From Flavobacteriales bacterium (GTDB lineage: Bacteria; Bacteroidota; Bacteroidia; Flavobacteriales_F; PHOS-HE28), in NCBI GenBank assembly GCA_020852835.1, contig JADZAC010000026.1, positions 1 through 64,000 of the forward strand: a stretch of 64,000 nucleotides of DNA, read 5' to 3'. This document shows, piece after piece, positions 1 through 7,887 of the stretch (position 1 is its first letter; the number at the start of each line of letters is the position of its first letter). The notes under the pieces were generated by a model. It searched no databases. It saw nothing but the letters and a program-made list of their open reading frames with translations, and was not told the origin of the DNA. Made by a program: the position numbers and the translations under genes.

Positions 1-17
1 GTGCACTTAACAGGTCC

Positions 18-60
18 GAAGCAATCTTTAATTGAGCCGGACGGAATTAAAGATTGCTTC
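18..60. repeat. 16-bp perfect inverted repeat at a head-to-head repeat junction
   Basis: GAAGCAATCTTTAATT (18-33) is followed after 11 nt by its exact reverse complement AATTAAAGATTGCTTC (45-60). The right arm is the left end of the repeat copy at 45-90, so the left arm looks like the end of a second copy running off the window in the opposite direction. As RNA it would form a strong hairpin, but there is no U-run, so it is read as repeat structure and not as a terminator. Confidence 0.85.
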
Positions 61-90
61 GCCCGATGACGGGCTCGCAATGACGGTGGG
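45..90 (+). repeat. Interspersed repeat copy 1 (AGATTGCTTCG...CTCGCAATGACGG type)
   Basis: The copy runs from AATTAAAGATTGCTTCG through a small hairpin (GCCCG ATGA CGGGC) to CTCGCAATGACGGTGGG. The general form, AGATTGCTTCG...CTCGCAATGACG, resembles a short interspersed repeat I know from many unrelated bacterial genomes. It carries no coding capacity. Confidence 0.8.
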
Positions 91-130
91 CTTCGCCCGG
101 TGACGGTTGGGGAGTGGTGCCACGGCGTGT

Positions 131-176
131 GCGGGATCGCTTCGGCCTAGTGCCTCGGCCTCGCGATGACGGTGGG
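131..176 (+). repeat. Interspersed repeat copy 2 (GGATCGCTTCG...CTCGCGATGACGG type)
   Basis: Starts GCGGGATCGCTTCGG and ends CCTCGCGATGACGGTGGG, in the same orientation as copy 1. The middle has an imperfect palindromic part (GGCCTAGTGCCTCGGCC). This is the copy most like the one found inside hisS at about 50.06 kb, which also reads GCGGGA(GA)TCGCTTCG...CCTCGCGATGACG. Confidence 0.8.
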
Positions 177-234
177 CCCGATGACGGGCTCGCAATGACG
201 GTGGGCCCGGGGACTCCCTCGCAATGACGGTGTG
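177..234 (+). repeat. Two further short copies of the repeat's right half
   Basis: CCCGATGACGGGCTCGCAATGACGGTGGG (177-205, quoted in parts: hairpin CCCGATGACGGG, then CTCGCAATGACGGTGGG) is followed directly by a variant ending CTCGCAATGACGGTGTG (218-234). Both keep the right-hand core but lack the GATYGCTTCG left part, so they look like partial amplification of the repeat end. Confidence 0.7.
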
Positions 235-362
235 CCGTGTTCGGGGACCCCGATAGCCCTGGTCCACGCTGAAACACCGCCCCCGCTCCATGTTACCTTG
301 CGCCCCATTTTTCCAACCCCCGAACCCCGGCTTGTCCGTGTAAGTGGACCACCTGCGCCCGG

Positions 363-1832
363 ATGCTCTTCAACTCATTTGAATTCATCTGCATCTTCTT
401 CCCGTTGGTCACGGGCTTGTACTTCGTGTTGCCGCACCGCTGGCGCTGGCTGCTGCTGCTGGTGGCCAGCTGTTGGTTCTACATGGCCTTTGTACCGGTG
501 TACATCCTCATCCTGGCCTTCACCATCCTGGTGGACTACTACGCCGGGATCTGGATCGAACGCAGCGAAGGCCGCAAGCGCAAGCTGGTGCTCACCGCCA
601 GCATCATAGCCAACGTGGGCGTGCTGGCCTTCTTCAAGTACTTCAACTTCCTCAACGAGAGCATTGCGGTGCTGGTGCGCTCCATGGGTTTCCACTACGG
701 CGTGCCCGACCTGGGCATCCTGCTGCCCATCGGCCTAAGCTTCCACACCTTCCAGAGCCTGAGCTACACCATTGAGGTTTACCGGCGGCACCAAAAAGCC
801 GAACACCGCCCGGGCATCTTCGCCCTCTATGTAATGTTCTATCCCCAGCTGGTGGCAGGCCCCATTGAGCGGCCGGGCAACCTGCTCAACCAGATCAACA
901 GCACTACGCCCGGCACCGGCATGCGCTCCAATTTCGACTACGACCGCATGGTGGACGGCCTGCGGCAGATGATCTGGGGCTTCTTCAAGAAGCTGGTGAT
1001 CGCCGACCGCTGCGCCGTGGTGGTGGACCAGGTGTACGGGGCGCCCGACCAGTACGGCGCCTTGGCCATCGCCGTGGCCACCTATCTCTTCGCCGTGCAG
1101 ATCTATTGCGACTTCAGCGGCTACACCGACATCGCCCTGGGGGCCGCCCGCGTCATGGGCTTCAACCTGATGGTGAATTTCCGCACGCCTTACCTCAGCA
1201 AGAACATCAGCGAGTTCTGGAGCCGTTGGCACATCAGCCTCAGCAGCTGGTTCCGCGACTACCTCTACATCCCCTTGGGCGGCAACCGCGTGGTGAAGTG
1301 GCGCTGGTACTACAACCTGATGATCGTGTTTTTGGTGAGCGGGTTGTGGCACGGCGCCAATTGGACCTACGTGATCTGGGGCGGGCTGCACGGCAGCTAC
1401 CTCATTCTGGCCTTGGTCTTTGCCCCGCTGCTGGCGCGCTTCACCAAGGGCATCGGCCTGGATGCGCTGCCTTGGGCAAAACGCTGGCTGAACATCTTCA
1501 TCACCGTGCAGTTGGTGAGCTTTGCCTGGATCTTCTTCCGCGCGAACAGCATCCACGATGCCTTCACCTTGGTGCAGCGCCTGTTCAGCACACCCCTGCT
1601 GTGGAGCGACCTGCACCAGTTGCTCACCGACCTGCCGCGCAGCATGCTGGACCTCACCGGGGTGCTGGTGATCGCCTTCATGGTGATGGACCCGCTGTTC
1701 GATGCGTGGGCCAAGCGCGACAAGCCCGTGCCCAAGGGCCTGGTGGGCACCGCCCTCTTTGCCGCGTTGCTGGTGGGCATCCTGCTTTTCGGCTACTTCG
1801 GCTCCACCAGCTTCATCTACTTCCAGTTCTGA
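363..1832 (+). CDS. MBOAT family membrane-bound O-acyltransferase (AlgI/DltB-like)
   Basis: 489 aa, the usual length of AlgI-type proteins. These enzymes sit in the inner membrane and pass acyl (usually acetyl) groups across it to extracytoplasmic polysaccharides. Many hydrophobic segments run through the protein, and the family blocks are present: FSGYTDIALG (about 251-260), EFWSRWHISLSSWFRDYLYI (about 284-303) and SGLWHGANW (about 326-334) with the proposed catalytic His at about 330. The start MLFNSFEF is typical of the family. The stop overlaps the ATG of the next gene (TGATG), and two SGNH-like proteins follow, as in alginate and cellulose O-acetylation loci. The acceptor polymer cannot be told from sequence. 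Confidence 0.95.
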   Translation: MLFNSFEFICIFFPLVTGLYFVLPHRWRWLLLLVASCWFYMAFVPVYILILAFTILVDYYAGIWIERSEGRKRKLVLTASIIANVGVLAFFKYFNFLNESIAVLVRSMGFHYGVPDLGILLPIGLSFHTFQSLSYTIEVYRRHQKAEHRPGIFALYVMFYPQLVAGPIERPGNLLNQINSTTPGTGMRSNFDYDRMVDGLRQMIWGFFKKLVIADRCAVVVDQVYGAPDQYGALAIAVATYLFAVQIYCDFSGYTDIALGAARVMGFNLMVNFRTPYLSKNISEFWSRWHISLSSWFRDYLYIPLGGNRVVKWRWYYNLMIVFLVSGLWHGANWTYVIWGGLHGSYLILALVFAPLLARFTKGIGLDALPWAKRWLNIFITVQLVSFAWIFFRANSIHDAFTLVQRLFSTPLLWSDLHQLLTDLPRSMLDLTGVLVIAFMVMDPLFDAWAKRDKPVPKGLVGTALFAALLVGILLFGYFGSTSFIYFQF

Positions 1833-2773
1833 TGGGGTTCCGCTGGAAACCGGTCCTGCTCTTTGCCCTCTGCACCGTGGTGCTTTACGGTGCGGCGATG
1901 GCCGCTCTGGTGCATGTACCGTTCATGGGCAAACCGCTGATCTACCGCACCGGCGACTATTACAACTGGCCCGGGGGCGACAGCTGGACCCGTTTCCGGG
2001 AGTTTGATCCCGCACAGTGCCACGATGTGGTGATCATCGGCTCCTCCCATGCCTACCGCGGGTACGACCCGTACGTGTTCACCCAACGCGGCCTTACCGC
2101 CTTCAACTTGGGCAGTAGCGCGCAAACACCCCTGAATACCTACTGGCTGGTAAAGGAGTACCTGGATTCCGCCAACACGCGCCTGCTGGTGCTGGACGTG
2201 TATGAGGGTGTGCTGCAAGGCACCGGGCTGGAAAGCACCGCCGACCTTTCCCAAAACCAGCCCAGCGATGCCGCGGCGCAAGGAATGGCCTGGGACTTGC
2301 GCGACCTGCGTGGCCTGAACATGATCGCTTTGCGCAAACTGGCGCAACACTCCTCCCCGTATTACACCGACCCGGCCTATGCCGGCCTGGGGTTTGTGCC
2401 CAAACCGGACAGTGTGAAGACCGATGCCCCACCGCCGCCGGATGGACCCGTGGTGCTGAAGCCGCGTTTGCAGCACTTTATGGAACAAACCGTGGCGCTC
2501 TGCCGCGAGCGCGGCATACCCGTGGTGGTGAGCAGCCATTATGCCCGGCGCGACCGCCGCGGCAGCGCGCATGCGGTGCTGGCCGCGTACATGGCACAGG
2601 CGTTGCGAGGCACCGGCATCCCGTACGTGGACCTTACCGAAGTGCCGGGCATTGAAGACCGCAATTGGTTCCTGGACCACAACCACCTCAATGCGACCGG
2701 CGCCCGCATCTTCACGGAGCAGCTCGCGGATTCCTTGGAGGCACTGGGCTACCTGCCCCGGCCACGGCAATGA
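1832..2773 (+). CDS. Membrane-anchored SGNH-hydrolase-like protein, copy 1
   Basis: 313 aa from the ATG overlapping the MBOAT stop by one base; the ORF track extends it upstream (to 1106) only because the frame stays open inside the MBOAT gene. One N-terminal membrane segment (about 8-28) would anchor the rest outside the cytoplasm. IIGSSHAYRGYDP (about 68-80) fits the Ser block of SGNH/GDSL enzymes, and LDHNHLNATGAR near the C-terminus fits the Asp-x-x-His block. Role by context: an acyltransferase or esterase partner of the MBOAT protein, like AlgJ/AlgX. The exact reaction is not shown. The next gene is a paralogue with the same motif. Confidence 0.8.
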   Translation: MGFRWKPVLLFALCTVVLYGAAMAALVHVPFMGKPLIYRTGDYYNWPGGDSWTRFREFDPAQCHDVVIIGSSHAYRGYDPYVFTQRGLTAFNLGSSAQTPLNTYWLVKEYLDSANTRLLVLDVYEGVLQGTGLESTADLSQNQPSDAAAQGMAWDLRDLRGLNMIALRKLAQHSSPYYTDPAYAGLGFVPKPDSVKTDAPPPPDGPVVLKPRLQHFMEQTVALCRERGIPVVVSSHYARRDRRGSAHAVLAAYMAQALRGTGIPYVDLTEVPGIEDRNWFLDHNHLNATGARIFTEQLADSLEALGYLPRPRQ

Positions 2774-3792
2774 GGCGTACCCTGGCGATCATCACCTTTG
2801 TGGCCGTTGCCGCCCTGTTGTACCTCTCCGCGTTCATGATAATGGGCCGCTGGACCACCCGCAAGGGGAGCTTGGCCCTGCAAACGGCCGATTACTACAT
2901 GCCGCCCGGCCGGGGCACGTGGTACCAGCTGCGCGAATACGACCCGCAGCAGGCCGACCAAGTGGTCATCATCGGCTCTTCCCATGCCTACCGCGGGTAT
3001 GACCCGCGCGTGTTCCGGGCACGCGGCCACGCCGCGTTCAACTTGGGCAGCCCCTCCCAGTCGCCCTTGAACAGCTATGTGGTGCTGGACCGATATGTGA
3101 ACCCCGCAAATACCAGCCTGGTGGTGTTTGATGTGTTCCATGGCATCTTCAGGTCCAATGCCATGGAAAGCGGCGCCGACCACATCGCCAACGCCCCCGA
3201 CTTGGGCAGTGCCGCAGCAATGGCCTGGAACCTGGGCGGGATCCCCGCCCTGAACATGTTGGCCGTCCGAGCCACCGCCCCCGGGCAGGCAACACCCCCC
3301 CCGCCCGACCGGTTTTACCACGGCATGGGCTTTGGCGCTAAACTGGACAGTGCCGGGCCCAACCCGCCAAAGCCTACGGCTAACTGGAATGGATCCGAGG
3401 AAATGCAGTACCGGTATTTCCGCAAATGCATGGCCCTGTGCCGCGAGCGCGGAGTACCGGTGGTGGTGGTGCAGCACTACGTGCGCCATCAACAGGACCG
3501 CGCCGAACTGGAAGCCTTTGCCCGGCGCATGCAAGCAGAGCTTCAACCCTTCGGCATCCATTTCCTGGACTTCAGCCTAAGCCCCGGGGTGAACGATGAG
3601 CACCACTTCGTGGACTACGGTCACCTCAACCTGGCCGGCGCACGCTTGTTCACCGGGCAATTGGTGGATTCGCTCGAGAGCTTGGGCTACCTGCCGCACA
3701 TGCCCAGCCCTGCCGGACGGCCCGGGGCAAACGGACCTGCGGCGACCGGAGGGCGCGGACTTGGGGGAACGTTCACCCCAGGTGGTTATTGA
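2770..3792 (+). CDS. Membrane-anchored SGNH-hydrolase-like protein, copy 2
   Basis: 340 aa, start ATG overlapping the previous stop by 4 nt (ATGA), so translation is probably coupled. It is a tandem paralogue of the preceding protein: VVIIGSSHAYRGYDP is identical in both, and VDYGHLNLAGARLFTGQL matches the C-terminal Asp/His block. One N-terminal membrane segment (about 4-25). The C-terminus carries an extra Gly/Pro-rich tail of about 35 residues (GRPGANGPAATGG...) lacking in copy 1. Likely works with the MBOAT protein on a surface polymer; two copies might serve different acceptors or act as a pair (inference). Confidence 0.8.
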   Translation: MRRTLAIITFVAVAALLYLSAFMIMGRWTTRKGSLALQTADYYMPPGRGTWYQLREYDPQQADQVVIIGSSHAYRGYDPRVFRARGHAAFNLGSPSQSPLNSYVVLDRYVNPANTSLVVFDVFHGIFRSNAMESGADHIANAPDLGSAAAMAWNLGGIPALNMLAVRATAPGQATPPPPDRFYHGMGFGAKLDSAGPNPPKPTANWNGSEEMQYRYFRKCMALCRERGVPVVVVQHYVRHQQDRAELEAFARRMQAELQPFGIHFLDFSLSPGVNDEHHFVDYGHLNLAGARLFTGQLVDSLESLGYLPHMPSPAGRPGANGPAATGGRGLGGTFTPGGY

Positions 3793-3952
3793 CGGTCACG
3801 GTGATCCATCCACCGGTTGACCAGGCCGACCGCAGTCATCCTTGTGGATCCGCGGCAGCGAGCTTGGATGGCATGCGCCGCCAAATGCGTGGATAAGACC
3901 CGATGGCCCCGCAGGCTGACCAATGCCGGTGGCGGGGGAAGCCGACGGGGGC

Positions 3953-3960
3953 TACTTTTG
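3953..3960 (+). promoter_or_regulatory. -7 element TACTTTTG of glyA
   Basis: Exact match to the Bacteroidota -7 consensus TAnnTTTG, 18 nt before the chosen glyA ATG. With transcription starting 5 nt past the element (as fixed by ffs), the leader would be about 14 nt. It supports the ATG at 3979 over the upstream start in the ORF track, which would lie before the promoter. Confidence 0.65.
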
Positions 3961-3978
3961 GCGCCCACACCCTACGCC

Positions 3979-5283
3979 ATGCAACCCGTACAAGCCCTTG
4001 AATCCACGCTCTCGCGCGACTCCGCCGTGTTCGACATCATCGAGCAGGAAAAATGGCGCCAAACCAAGGGCCTGGAACTGATCGCCAGCGAAAACTACGT
4101 GAGCAGCCAGGTGCTGGAAGCCATGGGCTCGGTGCTCACCAACAAGTACGCCGAGGGCCTGCCCGGCAAGCGCTACTACGGCGGCTGCGAATATGTGGAC
4201 ATGGTGGAGAACCTGGCCATTGAGCGGGCTAAGCAGCTCTTTGGCGCCGTGTGGGCCAACGTGCAGCCGCACAGCGGCGCCCAGGCAAATGCCGCGGTGA
4301 TGCTCGCCTGCCTGCAGCCGGGCGACACCATCCTGGGCTTCGACCTCAGCCACGGCGGCCACCTCACCCACGGCTCACCCGTGAACTTCAGCGGGCGCCT
4401 GTACAAGGCCACCTTTTACGGCGTGGACAAGGAAACCGGACGGGTGAACATGGACCACGTGGCCCAAAAGGCCCGTGAGGCAAAGCCCAAGCTGATCATC
4501 TGCGGGGCCAGCGCATACAGCCGCGACTGGGACTATGCGCGGTTCCGCGCCATCGCCGATAAGGTGGGCGCACTGCTGCTCGCCGATGTCTCGCACCCCT
4601 CCGGCCTCATTGCCGCCAAACTCCTCAACGACCCCCTGCCCCACTGCCACTTTGTGACCACCACCACGCATAAAACACTGCGCGGTCCGCGCGGCGGCAT
4701 GATCATGATGGGCCGCGACTTCGAAAATCCCTTTGGCCTGAAAACCCCCAAAGGCGCACCACGCATGATGAGCGCCCTGATGGACAGCGGCGTATTCCCT
4801 GGCACCCAGGGCGGCCCATTGGAACATGTGATCGCCGCCAAGGCCGTGGCCTTCAGCGAGGCCTTGGACCCCTCCTTCACCACGTACGGGAAACGCGTGA
4901 AGGCCAACGCCGCGGCCATGGCCGCCGCCTTGGTGGCCAAAGGCTACAATGTGGTGAGCGGCGGAACCGACAACCACTGCATGCTCATCGACCTGCGCAG
5001 CAAGGGCATCACCGGCAAGGAGGCGGAAGCCATCTTGGGCGCGGTGGACATTACCGTGAACAAGAACATGGTGCCCTTCGATACCGAAAGCCCTTTCGTT
5101 ACCAGCGGCATCCGCATCGGCGTGCCCGCCGTTACCACAAGGGGGCTTTCGGGCAGCGAGTGCGAGCAAGTGGTGGAACTGATGGACAGCGCGCTCATGG
5201 AGCGCAACAACCAGTCGCAATTGGACCGCATCCGTTTCCAAGTGAACGGCATGATGCGCCTGCGTCCCTTGTTCGCCTGGTGA
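3979..5283 (+). CDS. glyA: Serine hydroxymethyltransferase
   Basis: 434 aa. PLP enzyme converting serine and tetrahydrofolate to glycine and 5,10-methylene-THF, the main one-carbon source; cytosolic. N-terminal [10 protein letters not shown] and [19 protein letters not shown], and the PLP-lysine segment [14 protein letters not shown] (Lys at about 232), are diagnostic. [12 protein letters not shown] replaces the more common LADMAHIAGL, a form I associate with Bacteroidota. The ORF track start (3817) adds 54 residues upstream of the promoter; the ATG at 3979 gives [10 protein letters not shown] and the family length. A small outer membrane protein gene follows after 28 nt. Confidence 0.97.
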   Translation: MQPVQALESTLSRDSAVFDIIEQEKWRQTKGLELIASENYVSSQVLEAMGSVLTNKYAEGLPGKRYYGGCEYVDMVENLAIERAKQLFGAVWANVQPHSGAQANAAVMLACLQPGDTILGFDLSHGGHLTHGSPVNFSGRLYKATFYGVDKETGRVNMDHVAQKAREAKPKLIICGASAYSRDWDYARFRAIADKVGALLLADVSHPSGLIAAKLLNDPLPHCHFVTTTTHKTLRGPRGGMIMMGRDFENPFGLKTPKGAPRMMSALMDSGVFPGTQGGPLEHVIAAKAVAFSEALDPSFTTYGKRVKANAAAMAAALVAKGYNVVSGGTDNHCMLIDLRSKGITGKEAEAILGAVDITVNKNMVPFDTESPFVTSGIRIGVPAVTTRGLSGSECEQVVELMDSALMERNNQSQLDRIRFQVNGMMRLRPLFAW

Positions 5284-5311
5284 CCAAGGTCCGCCGCACT
5301 CCGCTCCCGCC

Positions 5312-6148
5312 ATGCCTTGCTCCCCTTCGCTGCGGTGCCTGATGTTTGCCGTAATGGCCGGCGCCTGCACAGCCCAAGCCGCAGCCCGGCAGGAACCGCA
5401 CCTGCGGCACCGCCTTTTTGCCTACTGGGGATACAACCGAGCGCAGTTCAGCCGCAGCGACATCCACTTCAGCGGCGCAGGGTATGCCTTCACCTTGTAC
5501 GACGTGGCCGCCAAGGACCGGCCCGAGCCCTTCACTTTCAGCGGCTACTTCAAGCCCAAGAACATTTGGATACCCCAGTACAACTACCGCATCGGCTGGT
5601 TCCCCAACGATCACTGGAGCTTCTCCCTGGGCTTGGACCATATGAAGTACGTGATGCTCAAGGACCGGACCGTGTCCATCCAGGGCACCATCAGCCCGGA
5701 GCGTTCCGCGGCCCATGCCATGGCCAATGCCACCGCAGAGGTGCAGCTCACGCCGGACTTCCTGAGCTACGAACACACCGATGGGTTGAACCTGCTCTCG
5801 GTGGACGCCGACCGCTACCACCTGCTGTGGGCCAGCGCCAATGGCAACCAAGCGCTCTATCTCACCGAGGGTGTGTTCGCCGGCGCAGTGATCCCGCGCA
5901 CCGATGTGCGCCTCTTCGGTGATGGCCTCAACAACAAATTCCACCTGGCGGGCTACGGCATCGGTGCCCAGGCGGGCCTCTTCGCCTTGGCCGGCGACCG
6001 CGTGTTCCTGCGGGCCCAGCTGCGCGGCGGCTTCATCGACCTGCCCAGCGTGCTCACCACCGGCAAGGAGAGCGAGCGTGCCAGCCAGCACTTCTGGTTC
6101 TTGGAGGAGAGCCTGGTGGTCGGCGTGTTGATCGGCCGCGGGGAATAG
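5312..6148 (+). CDS. Probable outer membrane protein, unknown function
   Basis: 278 aa starting with a signal-peptide-like stretch (MPCSPSLRCLMFAVMAGACTAQA). The rest alternates polar and aromatic residues in a way that suggests a beta-barrel (for example YNYRIGWFPNDHWSFSLGLD, about 90-109). No catalytic motif is visible. No promoter is visible between it and glyA, 28 nt upstream, so it may be cotranscribed. I recall similar uncharacterised proteins in other Bacteroidota but can assign no function. Confidence 0.7.
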   Translation: MPCSPSLRCLMFAVMAGACTAQAAARQEPHLRHRLFAYWGYNRAQFSRSDIHFSGAGYAFTLYDVAAKDRPEPFTFSGYFKPKNIWIPQYNYRIGWFPNDHWSFSLGLDHMKYVMLKDRTVSIQGTISPERSAAHAMANATAEVQLTPDFLSYEHTDGLNLLSVDADRYHLLWASANGNQALYLTEGVFAGAVIPRTDVRLFGDGLNNKFHLAGYGIGAQAGLFALAGDRVFLRAQLRGGFIDLPSVLTTGKESERASQHFWFLEESLVVGVLIGRGE

Positions 6149-6218
6149 CCTGCGGCAACACTTTGCCTCCAACAGCAGCAGCCTCGGAGACCCTACGGTG
6201 CGTTGCTCTTCCAGCCGC

Positions 6219-6226
6219 TACCTTCC
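6219..6226 (+). promoter_or_regulatory. -7 element TACCTTCC of the GT39-like gene
   Basis: Close match to TAnnTTTG, only 6 nt before the ATG at 6233, placing the transcript start about 2 nt from the start codon. It lies downstream of the TTG used by the ORF track (6203), which argues for the ATG. Confidence 0.5.
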
Positions 6227-6232
6227 GCCACC

Positions 6233-7831
6233 ATGGAGGGCTCCCGCCGGCGATCCGCCATCATCGTGCTGCTGCTCTGGGCGGCCGTTACCGCGCTGGA
6301 CTTCAACAAAGCCTTCCACGTGGACGACACCTTCCACCTGGAAGCAGCCCAATGGATCGAACAGCACCCGCTGCAACCCATGAGCGGCCTGGTGAACTGG
6401 GCCGATGATCCGGAACCGCTCCACCATTTCAACCAGCCGCCCGGCTTTTTCTACCTGGTGGCGCTCACCGGCCACTGCTTCGGGTACGGCGAAGCGCCCA
6501 TGCACGCCATGCGCAGCCTGTTCACGTTGCTGGCCTTGGTGTGTTTCCACCGCCTGGCACGGCATCGCGCACCACGGCACGCTATGCTCCTCACCACCCT
6601 GTTCGCCTTCTGCCCGGCCTTTCTGGTGAACCAAGGCCTGATGACCGATGTGCCGCTGCTGGCCTGCATGCTGCTGGTGCTGTGCCTGCTGCTGGTGCCG
6701 GGGCGAATGCCCGACGGACCGCGCTATTTGCTGGCCTCCCTCGCGCTGTCGGCGGCCCTCTTCATCAAATACACGGCCTTGCCGCTGCTGCCGGTGTTCC
6801 TGCTGGCACTGGTGCTGCGCAGGCAATGGCGGTGGCTTCCGCTGATACTGGTGCCCCTGGTGCTGCTGGCCTGTTGGTCTGCGTGGAATATTCACGAGTA
6901 CAGCAGCTTGCACCTCTTCGACCGGCGCGGCGGCGACCCTTCCCTGCGCGGCATTTACGTGCGCAGCCTCTCCCTGCTCACCGCCTTGGGCGCCGTGGCA
7001 CCGTTCATTCCGCTGTTCGCCGTGGTGTTGGGAAAGAAGATCGCAGCGAGGCTCTTTCCGGTGTGGGCCGCAGCCTGTGCCGTGGGCGTGGCCCTGGTGG
7101 CGGCCGTGTACTTGGGCCAGCTGCCGGAGCACGCATCCGACCAGGTCCTGCGCGTGGCGTTCACGCTCAACGGCCTCCTGATCATGGTCTGCTGCAGCGC
7201 CTTCCTCCTGGGCCCGGCGGCACACTGCACAACAGGATCCTGGCTGCTGGCGGCCTGGGCCTGCGGGCTGCTCCTGTTCACCGCCTTGTTCTCCCCCACT
7301 ACGGCCTCCCGCCACCTCTTGCTGCCCCTGCCCGCGCTGCTGCTGCTGCTGGCCCCCGCGCTGCTGAAGGCAACCGCCGGCACCCGGGTGCTGGCCGTCA
7401 CCTGCACGGCCCTGCTGGGCGTGCTGCTCACCCTTTCAGACAAAGCCTACGCCGGCTTTTACCGCCAACACGCGCCCCTGATCGCGCACACCCTCCAGCG
7501 GCAAACCACCGGTACGGTATGGAGCGCGGGCCACTGGGGCTGGCAATGGTATGCCCGGCTGGCCGGCATGCCCACGTACGGTACCACCACCAGCCCTGTG
7601 CAGCCCGGCGACATCCTGGTGATCCCGCAAGACCATAGCGCACAGGCCCTGGGCCGCAACCTCACCTTGGAACCGATTGCCCGATGGGCGCAACCTGTTT
7701 CCACGGCCACCTTTTTCAACGTGGGGCAATTCGCGGGCCTGTACGACTCCAGTTACGATAAGCTGCCCTGGAACCTCGGCTTCGGGCACCGCAACACCAT
7801 AACGGCCTACCGGGTTGCTGCGGTGCGCTGA
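6233..7831 (+). CDS. GT39/ArnT-like integral membrane glycosyltransferase
   Basis: 532 aa from ATG (the track's 6203 is a TTG inside the promoter area). The N-terminus has one membrane segment followed by the acidic first-loop motif VDDTFHLEAAQW (about 30-41), as in the PMT/ArnT fold, and then about ten further hydrophobic segments. HFNQPPGFFYLVALTG is typical of the family's second loop. Such enzymes move sugars from polyprenyl phosphate donors to proteins or lipids on the outer face of the inner membrane. The substrate is unknown. The C-terminal 110 residues are soluble. Own promoter just upstream; fah follows after 56 nt. Confidence 0.8.
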   Translation: MEGSRRRSAIIVLLLWAAVTALDFNKAFHVDDTFHLEAAQWIEQHPLQPMSGLVNWADDPEPLHHFNQPPGFFYLVALTGHCFGYGEAPMHAMRSLFTLLALVCFHRLARHRAPRHAMLLTTLFAFCPAFLVNQGLMTDVPLLACMLLVLCLLLVPGRMPDGPRYLLASLALSAALFIKYTALPLLPVFLLALVLRRQWRWLPLILVPLVLLACWSAWNIHEYSSLHLFDRRGGDPSLRGIYVRSLSLLTALGAVAPFIPLFAVVLGKKIAARLFPVWAAACAVGVALVAAVYLGQLPEHASDQVLRVAFTLNGLLIMVCCSAFLLGPAAHCTTGSWLLAAWACGLLLFTALFSPTTASRHLLLPLPALLLLLAPALLKATAGTRVLAVTCTALLGVLLTLSDKAYAGFYRQHAPLIAHTLQRQTTGTVWSAGHWGWQWYARLAGMPTYGTTTSPVQPGDILVIPQDHSAQALGRNLTLEPIARWAQPVSTATFFNVGQFAGLYDSSYDKLPWNLGFGHRNTITAYRVAAVR

Positions 7832-7875
7832 GGCGCGGCGGACCAGGCCTGTTTCCACCGGGCGCTGCTGATCAC

Positions 7876-7883
7876 CACCTTTG
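7876..7883 (+). promoter_or_regulatory. -7-like element CACCTTTG of fah
   Basis: Differs from TAnnTTTG at the first base only. Exactly 4 nt (CGCC) separate it from the fah ATG, the same distance that separates the ffs -7 element from the RNA 5' end, so the mRNA would start on the A of ATG. Confidence 0.5.
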
Positions 7884-7887
7884 CGCC

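Larger units (their letters stand above)
1..362. other. Gene-free repeat-rich stretch upstream of the MBOAT operon
   Basis: No ORF here looks like a protein; the listed minus-strand ORFs (28..291, 47..277) are translations of the repeats, rich in Arg, Pro and His. The stretch holds one 16-bp perfect inverted repeat and four copies of a repeat ending CTCGCAATGACGGTGGG or a close variant (listed separately). After the repeats, from about 235, nothing is seen except a weak possible -7 element (TACCTTGC at 294-301) and another weak one (CACCTGCG, 350-357) before the first gene. Confidence 0.8.

Noticed and set aside
1106-1831. Upstream extension of the first SGNH gene to 1106
   Set aside because: It runs inside the MBOAT gene in another frame; the overlapping ATG at 1832 gives a proper membrane anchor.
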